A DNA stretch of 16,634 bases. Origin: Candidatus Latescibacterota bacterium. GTDB taxonomy: Bacteria; Latescibacterota; UBA2968; UBA8231. The stretch's first letter is position 1; each line of letters opens with the position of its first letter. Below are positions 6,233 to 12,705 of the stretch, piece after piece. The stretch lies in assembly GCA_022825185.1 (NCBI GenBank), contig JAJDYK010000252.1:1-16634 (forward strand), given 5' to 3'. A model generated the notes under the pieces. That model was not told the DNA's origin and searched no databases. It saw only the letters and a list, made by a program, of their open reading frames with translations. The position numbers and the translations under genes are program-made.

Positions 6233-8455
6233 CTAGTTGACGGGTGTTTCCTCGGGAAGTCCGAGTCGTTGGCGCTCTGCGGCGATAATCTGACGCTCCT
6301 GCTCACTCTGTGACATGGCTTTCCCGGGCTTGGCTTGGTCTCCCGTGTCAATGGCGTCAGGCGTCGCGTCCTTAATGGTGCTGCCCCGGGCGTAAGAGTC
6401 GAACAGCATCGACTTGCCGCGTAGAATTTCGACCATGACTTCGTCAACGCTCTCCTCTGTCAGAAGTCGGTGAACTTCCACGCGCCGAACTTGGCCCATT
6501 CGATGACATCGGGCGATGGCTTGTTCTTCGGTGCTCGGCTTCCACTGGGGCTCAGTGAGGATCACTATCGAGGCCGCTTGGAGATTCAGTCCAACGCCGC
6601 CCGCCTCAACTTGGCTCACTAACACAACAGGTACTTCGGAGGCTGTGAACTGATCCACGATCTGCTGGCGCTTCCCTGCAGGGACGGCACCCGTAATGGG
6701 GCCAACTGCCCGAGTCCCGAGCCCTTCGTGTATCCGGTTGATAACGTCTCGGAAGAATGAGAACACGACTGTCTTGAGGCCGCGGTCTGCTGCTTCACTG
6801 GTGATCTCGAGCAGGCGTGCGAGCTTCGGAGATTTATATGGATCGTGTGTCATGAAGGCGGCGCGTCGCATGTCCATGAAGTTGCCACATTCAACCGCCC
6901 ATCGGTAGGCATCTGCCGCAGTGCCTTCAAGGGTAAGCCACTCATCGGTCTCAATCCTCTCAGGAAGTTCCTGCAGCACGTCCGACTGATTCCTCCGTAG
7001 ATAGACAGTAGAAACGGCTCTGCGAAACGCATCTGGTTCTAAGAAGCCGTTTTCATTCTCAAGGGCCAGTCCAGTATCAGGCTGTACATGGTCAACAAGC
7101 ACCCGGAACTCTTCTACGCGATTCTCCATTGGAGTGCCGGTCATCAACATTGAACAGCCTGATCGGCTCAACCATTGGCCAACTGCAATCGTCCTTAGAG
7201 CACGCGGATTTTTCACAAAGTGCGCCTCATCGACAATCATCGCAGAAATTGTGAGATCATGCGGCAAGTCCAGCAACTTCAACGTGTCGAACGTAGTGAC
7301 TGCTAGGCCTCCTTGCTCTACCCAAACACTGAGCCGCTGTATCCGTTCAGGGCCATGAAGCCTCCATGGGTGTTCTAAGTAGGAATGACGAATAGTCTCA
7401 TGCTCCCAGTTGACCAGCACGCTCGCCGGGCACACCACTAGAAAGTGAGTGCCACCCTGGCGCTTCAGATGGCATAGGACCGCGAGCGCTTCGATAGTCT
7501 TGCCTAGGCCCATTTCGTCTCCGAGGATGGTGTGCTTTTGAACGAGGGCGTACTTAGCTCCAAACGCCTGATATCCGCGCAGTGTCACGTTGAGCAGACG
7601 CATGTCGAGATCGAATTGCTTGACTTTCTCTATGATTTCTGCTGGCGCGAAACCCTGAGACGCCTCCGTATCAGGATCAAGTCCGCCGACCTCAGCAAGT
7701 AGCGCATTGTAATACACTGGTCTCGCCGCATAGTCTGCCCAGACATCAAAGGTTCGGATACCTCTGTCGGATAGTCGTTCCTCGGTAATGCGCAGATGAT
7801 CTTGAAGCCTTATGGTGTTGTCCTCTTTGAGGAGTGAATCGATGCGCTTCAATGCTGACTTGGCGGCATCCTTGCGCTTACGGCTACTGAAGAAGCGTCG
7901 GATCGGCCGGTATTCGAGACGGGCAACATTGATGTCCTTGGCAATCAAATTGGACATATCTTCTAAGGCGGGGCGGTTCGCTTCAACGTCGTGACGAGCA
8001 ACGTCAAGTCTGTAGAACGCTCGTAGAAGATTAGTCTGGCTGCCAGATTTTCGCTCGATGTCGAATCTGATCCGACTCTCATCAGTAAGCTGGTCCTCCG
8101 CACGACGCGCGGCATCTAGCATTCTCGCGGCGGTGATGGGACCTACCCCTTGGATCGCCTCTAGTTGGCCCTGACGTCTGCTGAGAAGCTGGCCTACCGT
8201 GCGAATTCCGGAAGTCTCGACGGCCGTGGTGCGCACATCGCCTCTTGTTAGCTGCTTCAGCCTGTTGAGCGGCATTCTGTGTAGTCGCTCGCTTACGACG
8301 CATTCGTGTTCAGCCTTATACTCAGTTCGCGCTTGTTGCTCGGCGTAGGGAATGGAAGCAAGGAGTAAAGCCACCCTTTGCTGCAAGTCCTCCGCGTGCC
8401 TTACAATAACTTTGGGCGGTAATAACGAGGTTTCAGTCATGTCAATAGGCTTCAT
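6233..8455 (-). CDS. SNF2-family ATPase/helicase with N-terminal helix-hairpin-helix
   Basis: 740 aa. A helix-hairpin-helix stands near 81-118 (GIRTVGQLL, then GVGPITAARML), a non-specific DNA-binding or structure-sensing element. The SNF2 motor begins near 290: LRGYQAFGAKYAL, Walker A GDEMGLGKT (312-320), Walker B DEAH (409-412), motif III MTGTPMENR (438-446), motif V GGVGLNLQAAS (619-629), motif VI with arginine finger in QAIARCHRMGQ (645-655). All motor motifs are intact, so it should be a DNA-dependent translocase. Residues 120-290 are helical and charged and I do not recognise them. Bacterial SNF2 proteins occur in transcription recycling (RapA) and in defence systems; no methyltransferase or nuclease partner is seen here. 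No Shine-Dalgarno is clear at ATG 8455; Met6 (8440) is an alternative start. It is probably a single-gene unit. Confidence 0.92.
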   Translation of the reverse strand: MKPIDMTETSLLPPKVIVRHAEDLQQRVALLLASIPYAEQQARTEYKAEHECVVSERLHRMPLNRLKQLTRGDVRTTAVETSGIRTVGQLLSRRQGQLEAIQGVGPITAARMLDAARRAEDQLTDESRIRFDIERKSGSQTNLLRAFYRLDVARHDVEANRPALEDMSNLIAKDINVARLEYRPIRRFFSSRKRKDAAKSALKRIDSLLKEDNTIRLQDHLRITEERLSDRGIRTFDVWADYAARPVYYNALLAEVGGLDPDTEASQGFAPAEIIEKVKQFDLDMRLLNVTLRGYQAFGAKYALVQKHTILGDEMGLGKTIEALAVLCHLKRQGGTHFLVVCPASVLVNWEHETIRHSYLEHPWRLHGPERIQRLSVWVEQGGLAVTTFDTLKLLDLPHDLTISAMIVDEAHFVKNPRALRTIAVGQWLSRSGCSMLMTGTPMENRVEEFRVLVDHVQPDTGLALENENGFLEPDAFRRAVSTVYLRRNQSDVLQELPERIETDEWLTLEGTAADAYRWAVECGNFMDMRRAAFMTHDPYKSPKLARLLEITSEAADRGLKTVVFSFFRDVINRIHEGLGTRAVGPITGAVPAGKRQQIVDQFTASEVPVVLVSQVEAGGVGLNLQAASIVILTEPQWKPSTEEQAIARCHRMGQVRRVEVHRLLTEESVDEVMVEILRGKSMLFDSYARGSTIKDATPDAIDTGDQAKPGKAMSQSEQERQIIAAERQRLGLPEETPVN

Positions 8456-8514
8456 GTGAATTTTGGACGATGATTTTGAACGATTGCATTTGGATGGTGT
8501 CTGTTTTTCTCATT

Positions 8515-8530
8515 CGGGTTTAATAACCCG
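8515..8530. terminator. Palindromic hairpin between SNF2 and alcohol dehydrogenase genes
   Basis: CGGGTT (8515-8520), loop TAAT, AACCCG (8525-8530) is a perfect 6-bp stem. It lies downstream of the alcohol dehydrogenase stop (8642) and upstream of the SNF2 start. There is no U-run on the minus strand, so it is only a weak candidate for ending the right-hand operon. A partial second copy of the CGGGTTA motif occurs on the minus strand near 8555-8562. Confidence 0.3.
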
Positions 8531-8641
8531 CCACTTGCAGCGCTCTTGGGCTACTAACCCGATACCCTGCTGCTTGCGGCGGGCAGTTTATTTAATAAAT
8601 GCTCTGGGCATTATCAATGGGTTTCAGTAGGGAAATCCCCA

Positions 8642-9769
8642 TCAAAACGCCATCTCATAAAGCCGCAGGAAGTCTGCTTCTTGCAAAGGAAGCGGGTTGA
8701 ATGTACCGGTCCATTGCCCAGCGGCTTCTTGGGCCATGGCAGGTAGATCGCTTGCGGCGACCTGACAATCGGCGAGTCGGCGCGGTAGCCCTGCCATAGC
8801 GCACAATTCTTCGAGATGGGCGGCGAGCGCGAGGGTGCTGCCGTTGAGTTGGATGTCTGCGCAAAGTTCGCCGTACAAATCGTCCACCACTTGACCATTT
8901 AAGCGAATTACGTGCGGCAGCATCAGGGCTACGGCGCGACCGTGGGATAGTGGGTAGTGGGCGGTGAGGGGGTTGGCGGTGGCGTGGGCGGCACCGAGCA
9001 TGGAGTTTTCGATGGCAGTGCCGGCTAGGTGGGCACCTAAGAGCATGGCGTCGGCGGCGTTTTGGGGATCGGCGATGGCTGCCTCGTAGTGGGGCGCTAG
9101 CAACTGCCAGGCTTGGCGGGCGAACATTTGCGAGAGCGGCGTGCGGCGGGTGGAGACATAGCTTTCGACGGCGTGGGCGAGGGCGTCGATACCGGCGTCG
9201 GCGCGGACGCGCTGGGGGACGCTGGTTAGCACGTTTGGGTCGAGGATGGCGATGTGGAAGCGCGCTTTGCGGTCGCCGCAGGCCATTTTAGCATTCGTGT
9301 TGGCGCAGGTAATAAGGGCGTAGGATTGGGCCTCGCTGCCCGTTCCGGCTGTGGTGGGGATGCCGATGGAGGGAAGCATGGGTTGGGCAGCTTTGCCGTA
9401 GCCTTGGTAGGACTGCATTTGGCCGCCGTTGGTCAGCAGGAAATTGATGCCCTTGGCGCAGTCCATGGCGCTGCCGCCGCCCAAGGCGACGATTAGGTCG
9501 ATGGGGCCGTGGGCGCGGGCGTGGTGGACGCCAGCGGCTACGTGTTCGGTTGTGGGGTTTTCTCCTACGGCGGAAAAAGTTGTCGTCGTTAGGCCGGAGT
9601 TTTGTAGCGCGTGATGGGCTTGTTCGGCGAGGCCGGCTTGGATGAGGCCGGGGTCGGTTACGATCAGGGCGTGGGGGCCAGCTAAGGCGCTGGCGAGGTC
9701 GCCTAGCTGGTCGAGAGCCCCGGCACCAAAGACTACGCGGATGGATGGATCAAAGTCGAAGGGGGTCAT
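8642..9769 (-). CDS. Iron-dependent (group III) alcohol dehydrogenase
   Basis: 375 aa, the full family length. It reduces aldehydes to alcohols, or the reverse, with NAD(P)H and a divalent iron. Visible motifs: nucleotide-binding GGGSAMD (97-103), TTAGTGSE (139-146), and metal ligands D195, H199, H262 and H276. Their spacing matches that of E. coli FucO (D196, H200, H263, H277), so the metal site is complete. Cytoplasmic. The start at ATG 9769 overlaps the stop of the aldehyde dehydrogenase gene by ATGA; the open frame continues upstream to 10375, but that part is out-of-frame shadow of the upstream gene with Arg/Pro-rich composition. The tight coupling suggests it takes the aldehyde made by its neighbour. 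The substrate is unknown. Confidence 0.93.
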   Translation of the reverse strand: MTPFDFDPSIRVVFGAGALDQLGDLASALAGPHALIVTDPGLIQAGLAEQAHHALQNSGLTTTTFSAVGENPTTEHVAAGVHHARAHGPIDLIVALGGGSAMDCAKGINFLLTNGGQMQSYQGYGKAAQPMLPSIGIPTTAGTGSEAQSYALITCANTNAKMACGDRKARFHIAILDPNVLTSVPQRVRADAGIDALAHAVESYVSTRRTPLSQMFARQAWQLLAPHYEAAIADPQNAADAMLLGAHLAGTAIENSMLGAAHATANPLTAHYPLSHGRAVALMLPHVIRLNGQVVDDLYGELCADIQLNGSTLALAAHLEELCAMAGLPRRLADCQVAASDLPAMAQEAAGQWTGTFNPLPLQEADFLRLYEMAF

Positions 9770-11160
9770 CCGGCCCTGCGCTGCAAGGCGCGTTGCTGGT
9801 AGAGGAAGTCGAAGAGGTTGCCCTCGTGCGGCTGATCCCAGGCGATTTCGTGGGTGGGGATTGGGCCGAGGTTGAGGCGTTCGATGTGGGGCGCGGCGAG
9901 CAGTTGGCGCGTTAGGTGCTCGTCCTCGGTGAGGGCGGTGGCTACCAGCGTCGGGCCGATGCGTGTGACCATTTCTTCTTGTGGGACTTCTACTACCGAG
10001 GCGAAGGGGAAGAGATATTCGGTGTTGGCGAGCGGATGTTGCCAGTCGGAGGCGTGGATCAAGGTTGGGTTGAGGAAGGTGCAGCCGCCGGTCTCGGCGA
10101 TGCGTTCGCCTTGACCTCTGGCCGTGTCTGTTGCGTCGCCGAGTTGGTTGTCGATTAGGGTTGAGAACTGGTGCGCTACTGCGGGGTTGGAGAAGGCGGC
10201 GATTTGGGCTTGGGGGTCGTCGAGGGGGCGGGCCTGGATTTGGCTCAGGCGCTCGCCGAGGGCGGCGGCGATTGCGCGACCGTGGGCGGGCACCCAGATG
10301 CCGGAGGCGTTGAGGCAGGAGCGGCCTCCGTTGGAAGCGATTGAGGCGACCATGAGGTCGAGGTAGTGCTCCCATTGGTCGATTTTGTCTGCGCCGATGA
10401 TGATCTTGCTGCGTCCTGGTCCGTGTAGTTGGACGCGAGGGTCGTCACGCCAAGGGGCGACGGTAGGACCGCCGCCGAATAGCAGCGAGCGATTGCAGCG
10501 GAGCAGGATTTCGGTGCTGCCGCCGTGGTCGGTCGGGTAGTAGTTCAAGGCTTGGGGTGGGCAGTCGGCTGCGATCAGGGATTGGGCGATGCGGTAGGGC
10601 GTCCACGGCTCTTCGCGGCCCGGCTTGAGCACCAGCGGGATTTTGAGCGGGATGGCTGGCAGCCACAGCGCGTGGACGCCGGGGGAGTTGCTCGGCAGGA
10701 TGCAGCCGAGGGCTTGGGCATGGGACGCGAAATGAAGCGGACTTGGGCCGTCGTCGAGGACGGTTAGGTCTAGGCCTCGGGTTAGGCCGCTGAGCACGGC
10801 GGGCATTTCGACGCCGACGCGGTGGATTTTGTCCATGTTGGCGCGGGCCAGCGATTGCGGCAGGCCGGTGGTGGCCGAGACTTGCGCGACGTAGTCGTTT
10901 GGGGTTTGGCCGTCGTCGCCTAGAGGCAGATCGGCGTGTAAGAAGAGGTCGGCGGCCTGTTGGCAGATAGCGACCAATTCGGCGATGGTGAGGGCTTTTA
11001 GGGCTTGGCGGTTGCGCTCTTGGGCGGCTAAGTCGCGGGCGATTAGGCCTCGGTTGGCTTGGCTGACTTGGGCCAGCGGTTCGCCGGTGGCGATGTGGGC
11101 GACGGCGAGGCGGTCGAGGCTGGTGTAGGGTTGGCCGGCGCGGAGGATAGGTAGGTGCAT
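9766..11160 (-). CDS. Aldehyde dehydrogenase-superfamily reductase (possibly LuxC/EhpG-like or CoA-acylating)
   Basis: 464 aa. The nucleotide-site pattern LPSNSPGVH (155-163), a KPG lysine (179-181) and the catalytic cysteine C282 in GGRSCLNASG mark the aldehyde dehydrogenase fold. The general-base Glu of hydrolytic members (normally in an ELGG motif) is absent: that segment reads LHGPGRSKIII (245-255). Loss of this Glu is characteristic of CoA-acylating aldehyde dehydrogenases and of LuxC-type acyl reductases, which hold an acyl group on the cysteine and reduce it with NAD(P)H. With a LuxE/EhpF-like adenylating enzyme in the same gene run and an iron alcohol dehydrogenase coupled directly downstream, I infer that it makes an aldehyde from an activated acid. 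Oxidation of an aldehyde remains possible. It starts 60 nt after hicA; no clear Shine-Dalgarno is seen before ATG 11160. Confidence 0.85.
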   Translation of the reverse strand: MHLPILRAGQPYTSLDRLAVAHIATGEPLAQVSQANRGLIARDLAAQERNRQALKALTIAELVAICQQAADLFLHADLPLGDDGQTPNDYVAQVSATTGLPQSLARANMDKIHRVGVEMPAVLSGLTRGLDLTVLDDGPSPLHFASHAQALGCILPSNSPGVHALWLPAIPLKIPLVLKPGREEPWTPYRIAQSLIAADCPPQALNYYPTDHGGSTEILLRCNRSLLFGGGPTVAPWRDDPRVQLHGPGRSKIIIGADKIDQWEHYLDLMVASIASNGGRSCLNASGIWVPAHGRAIAAALGERLSQIQARPLDDPQAQIAAFSNPAVAHQFSTLIDNQLGDATDTARGQGERIAETGGCTFLNPTLIHASDWQHPLANTEYLFPFASVVEVPQEEMVTRIGPTLVATALTEDEHLTRQLLAAPHIERLNLGPIPTHEIAWDQPHEGNLFDFLYQQRALQRRAG

Positions 11161-11194
11161 GGGTTTGGGCTTTGGGTTGGAGTGAACTATTGTT

Positions 11195-11206
11195 TACTTA
11201 TAAATG
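11195..11206 (-). promoter_or_regulatory. 12-bp AT-rich motif shared with the intergenic region at 16369
   Basis: On the minus strand the site reads CATTTATAAGTA, centred on TTATAA. The identical 12-mer occurs on the plus strand at 16369-16380, upstream of the first gene of this operon. Both lie in short gaps before minus-strand genes. It may be a regulator site or a -10-like element; chance in AT-rich gaps is not excluded. Confidence 0.25.
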
Positions 11207-11220
11207 CCGTCAGAGGCGGC

Positions 11221-11397
11221 TTACGGTGTCAGCATTTTGATAATGCGCTTTGCCAAATGATCATTAATCTCTCTGTGGCGAGGAACAGGTTGAGAGAGCT
11301 TAGTATGTGGATTTTGATACCAGTCGTGCTTGGCTCCGTGCCGAATGAGGATACAACCCATCTTTTCTAACGTGCGGATTAAGTCTCGCCGCTTCAT
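11221..11397 (-). CDS. hicA: HicA-type mRNA interferase toxin
   Basis: 58 aa, normal for HicA (YcfA family). MKRRDLIRTLEKMGC forms the first helix, and H24 in RHGAKHDWY is the expected catalytic histidine of the double-stranded-RNA-binding-like fold; VPRHREINDHLAKRIIKML is the typical second helix. HicA cleaves mRNA and stops translation until bound by HicB. The ATG at 11397 overlaps the TGA of hicB (ATGA), giving coupled synthesis with the antitoxin made first. The same open frame extends 11 codons upstream to 11430, but that part lacks family similarity and lies inside hicB. No sign of decay is seen. Confidence 0.88.
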   Translation of the reverse strand: MKRRDLIRTLEKMGCILIRHGAKHDWYQNPHTKLSQPVPRHREINDHLAKRIIKMLTP

Positions 11398-11585
11398 CCG
11401 ATTTCCAACACAGCAGCCCCTCGCACACAAGGGATGTGGCCGCCTGTGAGTTCGTCATAAATATCTCTCAGGTTTTCTCGCAGTTCTTCTTGGGTTTCGC
11501 CTTGGGTCCAATAGTCGGGATAGCGCTCTAGATAGCCAAGCCACATATCGCCATCCTGCCAGTAGATGTACTTTTGATAATCCAT
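11394..11585 (-). CDS. hicB: HicB-type antitoxin, short form
   Basis: 63 aa. YIYWQDGDMWLGYLERYPDYWTQGETQEELRENLRDIYDEL matches the N-terminal HicB domain (a partly degraded RNase H-like fold) that covers the active site of HicA. It has no C-terminal helix-turn-helix or ribbon-helix-helix domain, so DNA binding and self-regulation are doubtful or need another protein. GAGAGG (11593-11598) is a good Shine-Dalgarno 7 bases before ATG 11585. The gene order antitoxin then toxin is one of the two common arrangements. The pair sits between the ligase-like and aldehyde dehydrogenase-like genes of a metabolic operon. Confidence 0.85.
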   Translation of the reverse strand: MDYQKYIYWQDGDMWLGYLERYPDYWTQGETQEELRENLRDIYDELTGGHIPCVRGAAVLEIG

Positions 11586-11612
11586 ATGCGTACCTCTCTC
11601 GATATGACCTTA

Positions 11613-11627
11613 GTGTAGAACTTACAC
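11613..11627. promoter_or_regulatory. Inverted repeat before hicB, possible operator
   Basis: GTGTA (11613-11617) and TACAC (11623-11627) are perfect inverted arms separated by 5 bases. It lies in the 43-nt gap between the ligase stop and hicB, 27 bases before the ATG, where a toxin-antitoxin operator or promoter would be expected. Confidence 0.35.
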
Positions 11628-11628
11628 C

Positions 11629-12705
11629 TCAGTACACCCCCACCACCACAGACTCCTGCAACTCCGTCAGCAGCCGCAAATCTTTAACCCCATCCCAAGG
11701 ATACGCCTCAATCGGCGCGGCGCGTTCGGCCTCATCACGCTCAAGAAATCGGGGCATGAAAAATTCCTTAGTCAGGGTGGTGAGCATAACTTGGCCGGTC
11801 TCGCCGTAGCCGACCTTGCGCGAGGGGTCTTTGGGATCAACCAGTTCGATGACGGCGCGTGGCTGCGGCGGGTAGTAGGTGATGGCGTATTCGTCGGCTG
11901 GGTCAAAGGGCTTGGGACAGGCTAGGCCCATCAGAGTGTTGCCGTAGGTGGGGACAAAGGCGAGGCCGGGCACCAACTCCTCGCGGGCGAAGCGGTGGAA
12001 CTGGGCGTTCATTTCCGTGCCGCCGCAGAAGATGCCCTTAATGCCGAGCTTGGGCAGGGAGACTTTTTCGCAGAGGGCTTCAAGAAGGCGGGGGGTAGTG
12101 AAGACGCACTGCACGTTGTCGTGGGCCTTGAGGATTTTGAGCGCCTGTTCGATGACGTGGGCTTTGTAGGCTTCCAACTCGCGCATCTTGCCGGCGCGGA
12201 TGAGTTCGTTGACCCAGCGCGGGTCGAGATCCACAAGAAAGCACAAGCCGCCGCGAAGCTGAGCGAGATACTCGATGGCCAAGCGTAGGCGGCGCGGCCC
12301 CGAAGGCCCCAGCATCAGCCAGTCGGCCCCCTTGGGAAAACCCTCCTCGGACAGGCTCTCGCTGTAGAGCGCGTAGTCGGTGTGGAAGTCGCGGATGTTG
12401 ATGCGGTATTTGGGCAAGCCAGTCGAGCCGCCGGTCTCGAAGACGTAGATCGGCTCGTCGGCATAGGCTTTGGGCACCCACTGGCGCACTGGGCCGCCGC
12501 GCAGCCACTCGTCCTCAAAGTGGCCGAGTAGGGCCAAGTCGTCATAGGAGCGGATTTTTTCGCGCGGGTCGAAGTCGAGTTGTTGCGCGTAGGAGAGCCA
12601 AAACGGGCAGCCGGTCTCGGGGCTGAAGTGCCACTCGACGATGGCGCGGACGTGGGCGTCGAGGTCGTCGCGGGCAGCGGCGATTTTGTCTGGTGAGACG
12701 GTCAT
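11629..12705 (-). CDS. LuxE/EhpF/phenylacetate-CoA-ligase-like adenylating enzyme
   Basis: 358 aa. Motifs of the ANL (acyl-adenylate-forming) superfamily: phosphate-binding FETGGSTGLPK (89-99), FCGGTEMN (226-233), YGNT (254-257), GYGETGQV (299-306) and the acidic FLERDEAER (319-327) near the expected ATP-ribose contact. Length and pattern fit the compact branch that includes LuxE (acyl-protein synthetase) and EhpF (arylcarboxylate activation) rather than full-length CoA ligases, as the flexible C-terminal domain is short. Likely reaction: carboxylate plus ATP to acyl-AMP, then transfer to a thiol or to the partner reductase. The start at ATG 12705 overlaps the upstream propeller's TGA (ATGA) and is preceded by GGAAGAAAG; the frame upstream to 12966 is Arg-rich shadow. 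The acid substrate cannot be told. Confidence 0.82.
   Translation of the reverse strand: MTVSPDKIAAARDDLDAHVRAIVEWHFSPETGCPFWLSYAQQLDFDPREKIRSYDDLALLGHFEDEWLRGGPVRQWVPKAYADEPIYVFETGGSTGLPKYRINIRDFHTDYALYSESLSEEGFPKGADWLMLGPSGPRRLRLAIEYLAQLRGGLCFLVDLDPRWVNELIRAGKMRELEAYKAHVIEQALKILKAHDNVQCVFTTPRLLEALCEKVSLPKLGIKGIFCGGTEMNAQFHRFAREELVPGLAFVPTYGNTLMGLACPKPFDPADEYAITYYPPQPRAVIELVDPKDPSRKVGYGETGQVMLTTLTKEFFMPRFLERDEAERAAPIEAYPWDGVKDLRLLTELQESVVVGVY

Noticed and set aside
8515..8602. CRISPR-like or tandem repeat in the gap between SNF2 and alcohol dehydrogenase genes
   Set aside because: Only two partial copies of a CGGGTTA-type motif with unequal flanks; no regular repeat-spacer pattern.
9770..10375. 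N-terminal extension of the alcohol dehydrogenase frame
   Set aside because: The extension is Arg/Pro-rich low-complexity shadow of the aldehyde dehydrogenase gene. The family start is at 9769 with an ATGA overlap.
11155..11370. Plus-strand frame of 71 aa over hicA
   Set aside because: It is antisense to a clear hicA gene and has no family resemblance.
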